From: Deltaproteobacteria bacterium
GTDB taxonomy: Bacteria; Myxococcota_A; Polyangia; GCA-2747355
Assembly: GCA_020633415.1 (NCBI GenBank)
Contig: JACKDQ010000004.1
Location: 62,001-126,000 of the forward strand
DNA length: 64,000 bases
Direction of reading: 5' to 3'
Shown: in pieces, positions 51,830 through 61,174 of the stretch
Numbering within the stretch: the first letter of the stretch is position 1
Layout of the letters: each line of letters opens with the position of its first letter
The notes under the pieces: model-generated
Told to the model about the DNA's origin: nothing
Database searches by the model: none
What the model saw: only the letters and a program-made list of their open reading frames with translations
Made by a program: the position numbers and the translations under genes

Positions 51830-54466
51830 ATGAACCTGTTGCAGAACCTGATCGTCCTCTATGTGGGCGCCGTTGTGCTCAACCTTGGCTTGGCGGCGGC
51901 GCTATGGACGCGCGACCGTACGGCGCTTCACCGCAGCCACCTGCTGGTCTGGGCGGCGACGCTGCTGTCAGGGATCGCTCAAGGGATCGTCACCGAAGGG
52001 TCACATTTGGCGATCTGCTTGGGCTTTTCCACGGCGCTGTTGGTCAATGTGGTCTTGGCGCGCTTCGTCGGCGGCGTGGTAGCGCTGACGATCAATGCGC
52101 GTCCATATCTCTGGATCGGTGGGGTTGCCGTCGCACTGACCACGGTGAGCCATTTCACGATCGGCGTGTTTTTCACCACCGCCTTGCCGGTGGCCCTTGC
52201 AGCAGCGATTCCTCTTGTTCACACGGCGATTAGGATCTTGCGTGAGCGAAGAAGCGAGCTGACCACCGCGAGCACTGGCCTGCTGGTTTTCATTATATTG
52301 ATGGCGCTCCATAATCTCGACTTTACCGTGCTCCGCGATAAGCCCGCGATGGCGCCGATCGGTTTTACGATCGTGCTATTCATTCTGTTTGGGCTGTCGA
52401 CGACCACCCACGCCGCGGTTGTCGAGCGCGAGGCGCGCCGCCGCTCCGCGATTGAAGAGCTAGACCGCTTCAAGAGTCGCTTTTTCGCCAATATCACGCA
52501 CGAGCTGCGTACCCCGCTAACGATGGTCCTGGCGCCGATCGAGATGATGCTCGAAGGCGAAACGGGTGAGCTAACCGACGAGCAACAGCGCCTGATGCAT
52601 TCGATGCAGGATCAAGGGCTAAAGTTGCTTAAGTCGATCAACGATCTGCTCGACCTTTCCAAGATGGAAGACGGTCGTTTCGAATTAGATCTATCGACGG
52701 TCGAGCTTTCTGACTTGGTCGAAAGTGTGGCGACACAAGCCACGCCGCTCGCCGGGCGCAAGAACGTCAGGCTAAGCACGTCGATCACGAAAGAGAACTC
52801 GCAGATCGTCGGAGACACCAAGCAGCTCGAGCGCGTGGTGGTCAACCTGATCTCTAATGCGATCAAGTTTACTGAGCCGGGTGGTGAGGTCTCGCTCTCG
52901 CTCGAGGCGCGCGACGCGGCGATGGTCTTGGAGGTCAAAGACAGTGGTTGCGGCATCGACAAGGCACAGTTGGCGACGATCTTCGAGCGCTTTGCCCAGG
53001 CCGATCATCGGGTGCAAAGGCGCTATGGTGGTTCGGGAATCGGCCTGGCGTTCGTTCGCGAGATCGTTGCGCTCCACTCGGGCATCGTCTCTGTCGACAG
53101 CGTGATCGGAGAGGGAACTACCTTCAAGGTCAGCTTTCCGACCGGAACTGATCATCTGACTGCTGAGCAAATTCAGCGCTGGAAAGAGGCGGAACAGGAA
53201 GAGCCGCCGAGCTTGGTTGGAGGCGCCTTTACCCAACATCTGCTCGAGCGCGTCGACTATCGCTTGATGGACGTGGCGAGTGCGTCGGACCGTCGTCGAG
53301 TGCCACGCAACGATGAAGAGACCAGCAGTACATCGCGTATATTGATTGTCGACGACAACCTCGATGTCTTGCGCTTCGTCCAGACCGTGATCGGTGGGCG
53401 CTATCAGTGCTATGTCGCCGAAAATGGTCGACAGGGACTTGAGACGGCCAGAGCGCGATTCCCCGACTTGATCATCACCGACTACCAGATGCCGGAGATG
53501 GACGGCATCGAGATGCTGCGCGAGCTGCGAGCCGATGACGCCACCAAACAGATTCCGATCATCATGCTCAGCGCGCGCCAGAGCGTTGATGCGCGCGTCG
53601 CCGCCTTTGGCGTCGGTGCTGATGTGTACCTCCGCAAGCCGTTCAGTCCGCGAGAGTTGCGCGCTGCGATAATGCAGCTGCTAGCCAAGAGCGCTCGAGC
53701 CGTCGATACGGTGGCCAATGCCCAGGTCGAGAGCCTGACCTCGATCGCTGCCGGTCTCGCCCATGAGATCAACAATCCGCTCTCTTATCTGCGCAATTCG
53801 TTGGTCGTGATTCGCGAAGTTGCCGACCGGTTCGCCGAGGCACTCGAGCAGAGGAAGGAGCTCGACCCAGCCGCGCTTGCTAAGAGTCGAACACGCATCG
53901 AGCGGATGGCTGGTACCGCAGACCGCGGCATCACCCGCATCGCTGGTGTTGTCGACTTGCTGCGCAAGTACTCGCGCGAAGGCTATCCTCATCAAGAGGA
54001 GCAAATTAACTTTGATGAAGCTGTCCGTGCCATCCTCGAGGTGGTTGGCCCGCGCGATGGCTCCGATAAGCGACTCGAGACCTCGTTGGAGGGGGCGCAA
54101 GCGCAGGTCGCTTGTGTGCCCGAAGAGCTTCACCAAGCGCTGGGCAACCTGGTGCAGAATGCCTTCGACGCGGCGACCAGTGTAGTTGAGGTCGTTACCC
54201 GCTACGAAGATGGTAAAGTACTCTTTCAGATTACCGACGACGGTCCGGGGATTCCGAAAGAGATCGCGACGCAGATCTTTACGCCGTTTTTCAGCACCAA
54301 AGGCCCAGGCGGTGGGATGGGCATTGGTCTGTCGATCACGCGTCAGGTGATCACCCGCGCAGGCGGCACGATCACAACACAAAATGTCGACGGCAAGGGC
54401 GCGCGGTTCAACGTTGCCTTGCCTGTGCTCTCACGGACCTCGGCGGCACTACGCCAGAGCAGCTGA
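51830..54466 (+). CDS. Hybrid histidine kinase with two kinase cores around one receiver
   Basis: 878 residues. Seven hydrophobic helices occupy about 1-195. First HisKA (H224 in ANITHELRTPL) and HATPase (LISNAIKF, DSGCGID, GGSGIGL). A receiver at about 502-620 has phosphoacceptor D551 (IITDYQMPEMDG). A second, distinct kinase core then follows: H645 in GLAHEINNPLSYLRNSL (the NtrB/HPK4-like subtype) and a HATPase ending with MGIGLSIT. So the receiver may take phosphate from the first core and control the second. Starts 40 bases after the ThiF-nitroreductase gene, possibly in the same transcript. Confidence 0.92.
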   Translation: MNLLQNLIVLYVGAVVLNLGLAAALWTRDRTALHRSHLLVWAATLLSGIAQGIVTEGSHLAICLGFSTALLVNVVLARFVGGVVALTINARPYLWIGGVAVALTTVSHFTIGVFFTTALPVALAAAIPLVHTAIRILRERRSELTTASTGLLVFIILMALHNLDFTVLRDKPAMAPIGFTIVLFILFGLSTTTHAAVVEREARRRSAIEELDRFKSRFFANITHELRTPLTMVLAPIEMMLEGETGELTDEQQRLMHSMQDQGLKLLKSINDLLDLSKMEDGRFELDLSTVELSDLVESVATQATPLAGRKNVRLSTSITKENSQIVGDTKQLERVVVNLISNAIKFTEPGGEVSLSLEARDAAMVLEVKDSGCGIDKAQLATIFERFAQADHRVQRRYGGSGIGLAFVREIVALHSGIVSVDSVIGEGTTFKVSFPTGTDHLTAEQIQRWKEAEQEEPPSLVGGAFTQHLLERVDYRLMDVASASDRRRVPRNDEETSSTSRILIVDDNLDVLRFVQTVIGGRYQCYVAENGRQGLETARARFPDLIITDYQMPEMDGIEMLRELRADDATKQIPIIMLSARQSVDARVAAFGVGADVYLRKPFSPRELRAAIMQLLAKSARAVDTVANAQVESLTSIAAGLAHEINNPLSYLRNSLVVIREVADRFAEALEQRKELDPAALAKSRTRIERMAGTADRGITRIAGVVDLLRKYSREGYPHQEEQINFDEAVRAILEVVGPRDGSDKRLETSLEGAQAQVACVPEELHQALGNLVQNAFDAATSVVEVVTRYEDGKVLFQITDDGPGIPKEIATQIFTPFFSTKGPGGGMGIGLSITRQVITRAGGTITTQNVDGKGARFNVALPVLSRTSAALRQSS

Positions 54467-54537
54467 AAGAGTCCCGCAGCGCGGTTGCCTGTCGCACGGC
54501 GATCGGTCGGTGCGTGGGATGCGTTCGCTCAGGGTAG

Positions 54538-56766
54538 CTAGCGCTCTAGGTCCTCGATCGCCTGCGCGAGTTGTTCGATTGCGTTCGCGGAGGCCTGACG
54601 ATCTAGTACGTCGCACAGTCGATGTAAGTTCATGCAGGCCTGCTGGATGGCGGCGCGTTTGAAGATCGCTGCTGCCCCAGCAAGTCCGTGGGCGAGGCGC
54701 TTGAGCTCGGTGAAATCTTGTTCGGCAAGCGCCTGACGCATCTTCACCAAGTCGGCGCGCGAACCATCGAGGAAAGGCTTGAGCATGCTGTCGGAGCTAG
54801 CGTCATCTTCGCGCAGGTCGATGGCGATGAAGCGCGACAAGGCGCGGTTGAGTCCTTCGGGTGTGACCGGCTTGGCGATGTAGTCGTTCATGCCTGCCTC
54901 GAGGCAGCGGCGACGATCGGTCGCGCTAGCGTAAGCTGTCACAGCGATCAGCGGTGTGCTCGCTGCCTCGCCATCCAGCTGGCGTATTGCGCGCGTCGCG
55001 GTCAGACCATCCATGATGGGCATTTCGATGTCGAGTAGAGCCACGTCGAACTTTTCATGCTTCAGCGCGGCCAGCGCTTCTCGGCCGTCGGAGACAGCGA
55101 CAACTTCGTGGCCGTTCTTCTCGAGCAGGCGGCGGGTAAACAGCTGACTAACCGGGTGATCTTCGGCGAGCAGGATTCGACTGGGGCGTAGGACGCTGAC
55201 CTCGTCGCTCGCTGTCAGACCTTTTCGTGGGGGCTCTTCGGTTAGCGGCAGCGGGACGACCACGGTAAATGACGACCCCTTGCCCAGGTCGCTCTCTACG
55301 GTGATCGTTCCGTTCATCGCTTGGACCAATCCCGAGGCGATGCTTAGGCCCAGACCGGTGCCGCCGTATCTACGCGAGACCGAGCTGTCGGCTTGGACAA
55401 ACGACTCGAAAATCGCCTGCTGCTTGTCTGGGGAAATGCCGCATCCCGTATCGGTGACGCTAAGTGCCGTCTGCTGATCTGCTGTTTGCCAAACGTGGCA
55501 GACCACTTCGCCCTGATCGGTAAAGCGAATCGCGTTGTCGAGCAGGTTGACCAGCAGCTGCCGCATCCGGGTCGGATCGCCGAGCTGCTGCGCCGGCAAA
55601 TCATCGGAGCAAGAGCCGCGCAGGGTAATCCCCTTGTCCTGTGCCAGTGGTTGGAACTGTCGCAGCACGCTGGCCACCAGATCGCACAAGCAGAACGGAA
55701 TCTTCTCGAGCTCCAGGCGCCCCGCCTCGAGTTTGGAGAAATCGAGGATGTCGTTGATCACGGCGAGCAACGACTGCGTAGACTCGTGCAGCAGTTCGAG
55801 ATACTCGCGCTGCTCAGCGGTTCGAGCATCTTCGAGGGCGAGGCGTGCCATGCCGATGATGCCACCGATCGGTGTACGGATTTCGTGGCTCACGCGCGCT
55901 AAGAACGCGCCCTTCGCTCGGCTGGCTTCGCGCGCCAGCTGGTTAGCTGTCTCCAAGGCGCGCTCGACGTTGCGCTTTTCGGTGATGTCCTCCGAGATAC
56001 CGAGCAGGTACTGCGGTTGGCCGCGGCTATCGAGGATCGGAATCTTCTTGGTATGCAGGATCCGCTGGCCGCTAGCGCGCGTCTCGATCAGCTCTTCGGG
56101 GATGTCGACTACTTGACCTTGAGTCAGCACTTGGCGGTCGGCGGCGGTGAAGAAGTCGGCGACTTCCGGCGAGAAGAAGTCGTAGTCGTTGCGACCGAGC
56201 AGTTCCTCGCGCGAGTAGCCGAGCAGTTGTTCTCCTGCCCGATTAAAGCGGACGAAGCGCAGATCTTGGGCGCTCTTGACGAAAATCATGTGGGGAATGT
56301 TTTCGACGATCGAGTGCAAGAACAGCGCGTCGTGCTCGTTGCAGAGGTGTGGCTCGATGATCGCGGTGACCCAGTCGAGCGTGTTGTCGACGCCGTGCAG
56401 TGCCTGCTGCGCATCGACGCCTTGCTCGATCAGCTTGTCGAGGGCCGTGCGACGGAACAGCGTGCAGCCAGCATACCAGGCGCGCACGGTGATCGTCAGA
56501 CTGAGATAGCGAGCCCACTGGTGGAGCAAATCGTCGGCGGCCCGCTGTCCGTCACCTGCCAATGAGCGGTCGACCGTTTCCATCGCCGAGGCGACCAATC
56601 CGCGCGCCGATTGGGGATCCCGGCGAACGATATCGATCAGCTCTTTGTTGTCATATGCTAAGCGTAGCGTCTCGTCGAGCACCTGCGTGCGGTGCTCCTT
56701 GAGGACAGTCCAGACGCGGCTGGTTTCGGGCCCCAGCGTCTTCGATGGTGAGTTCCCCACGGCCAC
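54538..56766 (-). CDS. Hybrid histidine kinase (PAS-HisKA-HATPase-REC-HPt), soluble
   Basis: 742 residues with no clear membrane helix. An N-terminal helical region of about 140 residues may be a sensor; it is followed by a PAS domain (about 148-270, with FVKSAQDLRFVRFN and GYSREELLGRNDYDFF). HisKA H294 (ARVSHEIRTPI), HATPase (LLDNAIRF, GGTGLGL), receiver with D579 (LLDIEMPIMDG) and a C-terminal HPt with H693 (LAHGLAG). GTG starts at 56766 or 56760; GGAGGAGG fits the second better. Convergent with the preceding kinase gene. Confidence 0.92.
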   Translation of the reverse strand: MAVGNSPSKTLGPETSRVWTVLKEHRTQVLDETLRLAYDNKELIDIVRRDPQSARGLVASAMETVDRSLAGDGQRAADDLLHQWARYLSLTITVRAWYAGCTLFRRTALDKLIEQGVDAQQALHGVDNTLDWVTAIIEPHLCNEHDALFLHSIVENIPHMIFVKSAQDLRFVRFNRAGEQLLGYSREELLGRNDYDFFSPEVADFFTAADRQVLTQGQVVDIPEELIETRASGQRILHTKKIPILDSRGQPQYLLGISEDITEKRNVERALETANQLAREASRAKGAFLARVSHEIRTPIGGIIGMARLALEDARTAEQREYLELLHESTQSLLAVINDILDFSKLEAGRLELEKIPFCLCDLVASVLRQFQPLAQDKGITLRGSCSDDLPAQQLGDPTRMRQLLVNLLDNAIRFTDQGEVVCHVWQTADQQTALSVTDTGCGISPDKQQAIFESFVQADSSVSRRYGGTGLGLSIASGLVQAMNGTITVESDLGKGSSFTVVVPLPLTEEPPRKGLTASDEVSVLRPSRILLAEDHPVSQLFTRRLLEKNGHEVVAVSDGREALAALKHEKFDVALLDIEMPIMDGLTATRAIRQLDGEAASTPLIAVTAYASATDRRRCLEAGMNDYIAKPVTPEGLNRALSRFIAIDLREDDASSDSMLKPFLDGSRADLVKMRQALAEQDFTELKRLAHGLAGAAAIFKRAAIQQACMNLHRLCDVLDRQASANAIEQLAQAIEDLER

Positions 56767-56837
56767 CCTCCTCCCGGGTCTACGCAGGGATTGTACTACA
56801 TGTCCTCCGCGGGGTCTTTGGCGCCAGAGAAGATGCG

Positions 56838-58454
56838 CTAGTTGAAAGCGGCTAGCGCCCGCGAACTCGCCGCACGAAGCATGGGCGAGCGCGAGGTGGC
56901 GGCGATCTTGTGCAGCAGCGGAAGTGCAGCACTGGCGCGCAAGCCGGCCAAGGCGTCGATCAGTTCGCGATGGGCCTTCTCGTGCAATGGCCGTCGGAGT
57001 GCTGCGAGCAGGTCCGGGGCGGCTTCGCCGGCGTTGTGCGCGCTCAACGCGCGGGCGATACCCATCAGCAGCAGTTGGTCGTCCTCTTGGCTTAGCGCTT
57101 GCCTGAGCCGTTTGACCGCCCCCTCGCGCGGCAGTAGCGAGATCGCCAACACGGCGTGGTGTCGCACGAAATACGACGGATGACCCAGATAGCTGTAAAG
57201 CGTGTCGAAGTCGATCGCGTCGCGGTCGGCAAGGGCGACCAGTGCCCGGGCAACCTTGTGTTTGTCGGCCTCAAACAGGTCGACCCAAAGCTTGCCGGCG
57301 CTCTCGAGCGCCAAGTGGCTGCCCTGTTGCTGCGCGGCGCGGGCGCGGTTATCGAAGGTGTTGTTGCCCGTACCGCCGCCTGTCGTCTGTCCGGTCAGCT
57401 TGCGGCGCGATTCGGTGACGCGTAGTTCGTAGTGGTTGGCAATCGCGCGATACATCGCCAGGGCGTTGCTGGCCGTGGGAATCGTGCAGTGGTAGCAGTA
57501 GAGCGGGCTAAGCACCAATGCATTGCTTACCTGATCGGGCTTGGAGACTTCGATCACCGCTGCCCATTTTCCTGACTTGGCGCTGCTACCGCTACCATAA
57601 GTGATCGGTAGAAACTCGACGTCACGGTTGCCCATCTCGTCGATCTGCAGATAGGTCCAGGTCACGCCGCTCGTCAGCGAAGACACGGCCGATGCCAACG
57701 GATGCTTTGCGTTGACAGCCTGCGGAGGGGTTGGATTGTAGCTGCCGTAGGCGACGTTGATTTGAAGGATTTCCTTAGCGATGCGAACCGCGTCGGAGAC
57801 TTTGCTGCCCGCTTCACCGGCGAAGCTCGTTTGACTGCAGTGGGTGTTTGGGTTGTTCTGGGTGAAGTAATGGTTGTCGGTTAGCAGTACCAGCGCGGAG
57901 CCCCACTGATAGTATTTTTTCAGCGCGGCGAAGCTCTGGTTGTCCATCGTTTGATGGTTGTTGCAGGGCATGAACAGCCAGATCTGTTTGAAGCTCAGAT
58001 AGAGATTGCACTCGTCGAACTTCACGCCATCTTGCACGCTGGTCACCAAGGTCACCTTGTAGCCGGCGGCGGTGAGCTCAGCCTCCACCGCTTTGGCGTA
58101 CTTGTTGATCCCGTAGTGGTAGTTCGACGGCGCGTAAAACAAGATCTGGTCTTGCGCGTTGGTTGTTGAGCTGGCGACTTGGCCGGCGCAGGGGTCACAG
58201 TCAGCGCTGAACTCGCCGGGTCGGCACTTGACCCACTGGCCGCTACCAGGCGGTCCTGGCTTTGCGCAGCTCACGCCGCCGGGCTTGTCGGGATCGCCTA
58301 CACAGTCGGCGCCGCCATCGGTGCGGGCGCTAAAATCCCGCTTCGCTCCAGCGTCGATTTCAAGGGTCAAATAGGGGGTTGCGCCCTGGCAGCCGAAAAG
58401 CGCTGCGGTGACAGCGAGATACAGCAGCGTCGACGGGGGGCAAGTGCGGTTCAC
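56838..58454 (-). CDS. Lipoprotein with HEAT-like repeats
   Basis: 538 residues, GTG start with AGGAG. Lipobox ALFGC, then a DAGAKRDFSARTDGGA linker. A middle alpha/beta domain (QILFYAPSNYHYG ... IWLFMPCNNHQ ... GSALVLLTDNHYF) looks like a flavodoxin or class I amidotransferase-like fold without recognisable catalytic residues. The last 150 residues are HEAT/PBS-type helical repeats (LGHPSYFVRHHAVLAISLL). Probably an outer-membrane scaffold; function unknown. Confidence 0.8.
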   Translation of the reverse strand: MNRTCPPSTLLYLAVTAALFGCQGATPYLTLEIDAGAKRDFSARTDGGADCVGDPDKPGGVSCAKPGPPGSGQWVKCRPGEFSADCDPCAGQVASSTTNAQDQILFYAPSNYHYGINKYAKAVEAELTAAGYKVTLVTSVQDGVKFDECNLYLSFKQIWLFMPCNNHQTMDNQSFAALKKYYQWGSALVLLTDNHYFTQNNPNTHCSQTSFAGEAGSKVSDAVRIAKEILQINVAYGSYNPTPPQAVNAKHPLASAVSSLTSGVTWTYLQIDEMGNRDVEFLPITYGSGSSAKSGKWAAVIEVSKPDQVSNALVLSPLYCYHCTIPTASNALAMYRAIANHYELRVTESRRKLTGQTTGGGTGNNTFDNRARAAQQQGSHLALESAGKLWVDLFEADKHKVARALVALADRDAIDFDTLYSYLGHPSYFVRHHAVLAISLLPREGAVKRLRQALSQEDDQLLLMGIARALSAHNAGEAAPDLLAALRRPLHEKAHRELIDALAGLRASAALPLLHKIAATSRSPMLRAASSRALAAFN

Positions 58455-58550
58455 CGGTGACTCCTGGGTCGCGTGTGGATGGTCGGTCCAATATACGAGT
58501 CCCCAATACCGTTCTAGCCGTCGAAATCTCGCGGACTGCCGCGCTATCCC

Positions 58551-58579
58551 TTGCTAGCGCGTCGCGACTCTGATACTGT
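58551..58579 (+). promoter_or_regulatory. Candidate promoter for the dinB leader
   Basis: TTGCTA, 17-base spacer, TACTGT, about 230 bases before the dinB ATG. A transcript from here would run through the 15-bp repeats and the terminator. Confidence 0.45.
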
Positions 58580-58608
58580 TCCAATGTTCAGTGATTGGGC
58601 CCGGAGCG

Positions 58609-58698
58609 TTTCCGGGCAGTGCATTTCCGGGCAGTGGGTTTCCGGGCAGTGCGTTTCCGGGCAGTGCGTTGCTAAGCAATGCGCTTTCTGGCAATGCG
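58609..58698. repeat. Six tandem 15-bp repeats upstream of dinB
   Basis: Units at 58609, 58624, 58639, 58654, 58669 and 58684. The first four are nearly identical (TTTCCGGGCAGTGCG with changes only in the last three bases of units 1 and 2); the last two are degenerate (ending in CAATGCG). No spacers, so this is not a CRISPR array. Confidence 0.9.
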
Positions 58699-58761
58699 CG
58701 CCCGTCGACCCAATGACCAGATAGCCCCTCCCGAAAGGCCTGGTCAGCGGATCCCGACGTA

Positions 58762-58794
58762 CCCGCTGGGGGTGACCCCAGCGGGGGCTTTTTT
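58762..58794 (+). terminator. Intrinsic terminator or attenuator in the dinB leader
   Basis: Perfect 10-bp stem CCCGCTGGGG / CCCCAGCGGG with loop GTGA (58762-58785), then GGC and six T residues ending at 58794. A competing stem CAGCGG (58745-58750) / CCGCTG (58763-58768) uses the same left arm. The dinB ATG is only 19 bases after the T-run. Confidence 0.75.
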
Positions 58795-58813
58795 GGATTG
58801 GTCGAGGTCGGTG

Positions 58814-60127
58814 ATGAGCGATGGACCGATCAGCGATGGGCCGATCAGCGATCGGGCTTCGCCAAGGGTGACAGGTCGAGACGCTATCGCGCCGGCCCGC
58901 CTGTGTTGCCTTGATTTGGACACCTTCTTTGTTTCGGTCGAACGACTGTTCGATCCCTCGCTGCGTGGCAAGCCGGTCGTCGTCGGTGGTCAGCCCGGGA
59001 CGCGCGGGGTGGTCGTTGCGGCGAGCTACGAGGTCCGCCGCTTCGGTGTGCGGTCGGGAATGTCGCTGGTCGAAGCCGGCCGGTTGGCGCCTCAGGCGAT
59101 CTACCTCTCGCGGCGTCAGGGCAGCTACGGCGAGTACTCGCGACGAGTGCGCGAGCTGGTCGATACGTTCTGTCCAGCAGTGCAGGCAGCGAGCATCGAT
59201 GAGTTCTACCTCGACTTCTCGGGGTGTGAGCGCCTCTATCATTCGGCGGCCGATCGATCCGACGATGCCGCGATCGAGCGCACCGTGCGCCAGCTGACGG
59301 CGGCGATCGATCAGCAGTTGGGCTTGCCAGCTAGCGCTGGCATTGGTCGGACCAAAGCGGTCGCCAAGATCGCTTGTCGGCTCGCGAAACCCCATGGTGT
59401 GCTGTTTGTTGCCGCCGGCGGTGAGCGAGCGCTGCTCGATCCGTTGCCCGTTCGCGCTCTGCCGGGCATTGGGCCGGTCGCCGAACGTCGACTCACCAAC
59501 GCCGGGGTCGCCCGGCTCGGTCAGTTGGCGGAGCTGCCGCTTTCCACGCTGACGCCACTTTTGGGCAGTGCCGCAGCGGCGCTTCAGCGCGCCGCTCGTG
59601 GCGAAGGTCGTACCGCGCTGGGGCGCGATCGTCCGGCCTTTCGCGAATACGATGCAGAAGGTGAAACCATCGGCAGCATTTCCAATGAGCGGACCTTCGC
59701 TGCCGACATCGACGATCACCGTGCGGTGTCGCAGGTGCTGTGTCAGCTGACCGAGCGCGTCTGCTGGCGGGCACGCCGCCGTGGTGTGCAAGCGCGAACG
59801 CTGACGGTCAAGGTCAAGCACGCCGACTTTTCACTGACGTCGCGATCGCAGAGCATCGAAACCCCTTCCGATTCTGAGTTGCAGTGGCTGCCGATCGCGC
59901 GGCGTTTGCTGGTCGCGGCACGCGATCCCCAGCGCGCTGTGCGCTTGGTTGGTGTGGGCGTTTCCGCGCTCTCGCCGGCGCAGCAGCAGCTCAGCTTGTT
60001 TGATGGTCCCGGGCGAAAACTGCACCAGGCGGTCGACGAGGCTCGTAGCAAGTTTGGCTTCGAGGCCGTGCGGCTGGGCGATGGGCAGGGCGAGGGTCTG
60101 GCGCCGTTGCTGCGCGAACGCTCGTAG
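58814..60127 (+). CDS. dinB: DNA polymerase IV (Y-family translesion polymerase)
   Basis: 437 residues from ATG 58814. The catalytic Asp segment is CCLDLDTFFVSVE (D34/D36) and the second acidic site is ASIDEFYLDFSG. The palm, HhH thumb (LPGIGPVAERRL) and little-finger domain (ERTFAADIDD ... TLTVKVKHADF) are complete, and the tail QLSLF matches the beta-clamp binding motif. The first 20 residues are unusual: they are encoded by two and a half 15-bp DNA repeats (58817-58852), which gives SDGPISDGPISD. Start upstream is possible but would cross the terminator. Confidence 0.94.
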   Translation: MSDGPISDGPISDRASPRVTGRDAIAPARLCCLDLDTFFVSVERLFDPSLRGKPVVVGGQPGTRGVVVAASYEVRRFGVRSGMSLVEAGRLAPQAIYLSRRQGSYGEYSRRVRELVDTFCPAVQAASIDEFYLDFSGCERLYHSAADRSDDAAIERTVRQLTAAIDQQLGLPASAGIGRTKAVAKIACRLAKPHGVLFVAAGGERALLDPLPVRALPGIGPVAERRLTNAGVARLGQLAELPLSTLTPLLGSAAAALQRAARGEGRTALGRDRPAFREYDAEGETIGSISNERTFAADIDDHRAVSQVLCQLTERVCWRARRRGVQARTLTVKVKHADFSLTSRSQSIETPSDSELQWLPIARRLLVAARDPQRAVRLVGVGVSALSPAQQQLSLFDGPGRKLHQAVDEARSKFGFEAVRLGDGQGEGLAPLLRERS

Positions 60128-60228
60128 TCGCTGGTCGGCGCCGGCCGCGTCAACGCCGCGGTGCTTTGGTCTGGCGTTGTCGCGTGGTTCGTGCGAAACG
60201 AATCGGGTCTGACCAAGCGGAGCAAGAG

Positions 60229-60591
60229 ATGATCGTCGTTACCAATCGGATCGCGGTAAGCAGAGGGTTTGAGCAGGATTTCGAAGAGCGCTTTCGCCGG
60301 CGCGCCGGCCTGGTCGATCAGAACCCGGGGTTTATCCGCAACGAGATCCATCGGCCCAAGCCGCTGGCTTTCGATCGGCAAAGTGGCAGTTGGCAGCCCA
60401 AAGAAGATGCCGACGCCCGCTATCTCGTGATGACCTGGTGGCGTTCGCTCGACGACTTCGTTGCCTGGACCAAGAGCGAATCGTTTCGCAAGGCCCACGC
60501 CGACCCGCCACCCAAGGAGATGTTCAGCGCAGCAGCCGTGCTCGAGATTCACGAGGTCTTTCAGCAAAGCGGTGGCGATCCCAACGCCTAG
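60229..60591 (+). CDS. IsdG-like haem-degrading or antibiotic-biosynthesis-type monooxygenase
   Basis: 120 residues, one ABM ferredoxin-like domain. The residues that define IsdG/IsdI haem oxygenases seem conserved: N6 in VVTNRI, W80 and H90 in the segment FVAWTKSESFRKAH, with the same ten-residue W-to-H spacing as IsdG. It could release iron from haem in the cytoplasm. Given the large haem demand of the cytochrome island, haem turnover is a reasonable role. Ribosome site is weak (AGCAAGAG). Confidence 0.8.
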   Translation: MIVVTNRIAVSRGFEQDFEERFRRRAGLVDQNPGFIRNEIHRPKPLAFDRQSGSWQPKEDADARYLVMTWWRSLDDFVAWTKSESFRKAHADPPPKEMFSAAAVLEIHEVFQQSGGDPNA

Positions 60592-60619
60592 CCATGGCCT
60601 CGCGCTGTGCGCCTGAGGG

Positions 60620-61174
60620 CTATAGCCCGGTCAGGTCGCGCAGTCTGTCGGCAAAGTGAGCGAGCCCGCTGCGACCGTACCAGGCGTGCGGGAGGGAGAC
60701 GGTGGCGTCTCGCCCGGCCGCGCTGATGCTACCGCGATATCCCCAAATGTGACTTTTTCCGGTCCAGTGACAGGCGAGCGCGACCTCTTCGCCGCCCCGT
60801 AGGCCGAGCTGGCTCAAGGCACTGTAGGGGATCGTCAGATTCACTTTGCCGTTGCCGAGCAGGGCGAAGTCGCCGAGCAGCACGGCGGGATTGCCTGCGT
60901 CGGGCCTGTGGAAGTCGACCAATGCGCGAAAGCTCTCCACCTCGGGCTGTTTGCGAAACAGGTAGAAGCGCGCGTCTTTGTTTTTTTCATTGAGCGCGGT
61001 CGAACCCCATTGGCACTGATACGAAATCGGCACTTCGATGCCGGTGGGGGTCGCCTTGGCCCGACCGCTGATCCGGAACATCGCCAAGCCGTTGGCCAGC
61101 GCAGCGGTATGCAGTGCGCAGGCTGCGCAGAGCACAGCCAGTGTGCCGCCGATCAGTCCTGCCGATCTAGTCAT
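60620..61174 (-). CDS. Secreted protein coupled to the phospholipase D-like gene
   Basis: 184 residues from ATG 61174, which overlaps the stop of the PLD-like gene by 8 bases. Signal peptide with cleavage near ALA-NG. The mature domain is beta-rich (GIEVPISYQCQWGS, GKVNLTIPYSALSQLGL, EEVALACHWTGKSHIWGYRGS). No family recognised. The coupling suggests a partner or immunity-like role for the PLD protein, but that is inference. Confidence 0.75.
   Translation of the reverse strand: MTRSAGLIGGTLAVLCAACALHTAALANGLAMFRISGRAKATPTGIEVPISYQCQWGSTALNEKNKDARFYLFRKQPEVESFRALVDFHRPDAGNPAVLLGDFALLGNGKVNLTIPYSALSQLGLRGGEEVALACHWTGKSHIWGYRGSISAAGRDATVSLPHAWYGRSGLAHFADRLRDLTGL

Noticed and set aside
58609..58698. 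CRISPR-like array
   Set aside because: Units are contiguous 15-bp tandem copies without spacers and no cas gene is present.
58544..59821. Minus-strand ORF with repeated Cys-Pro-Glu-Thr-His units
   Set aside because: The repeats are the 15-bp DNA repeats read in reverse, and the rest is antisense to dinB.
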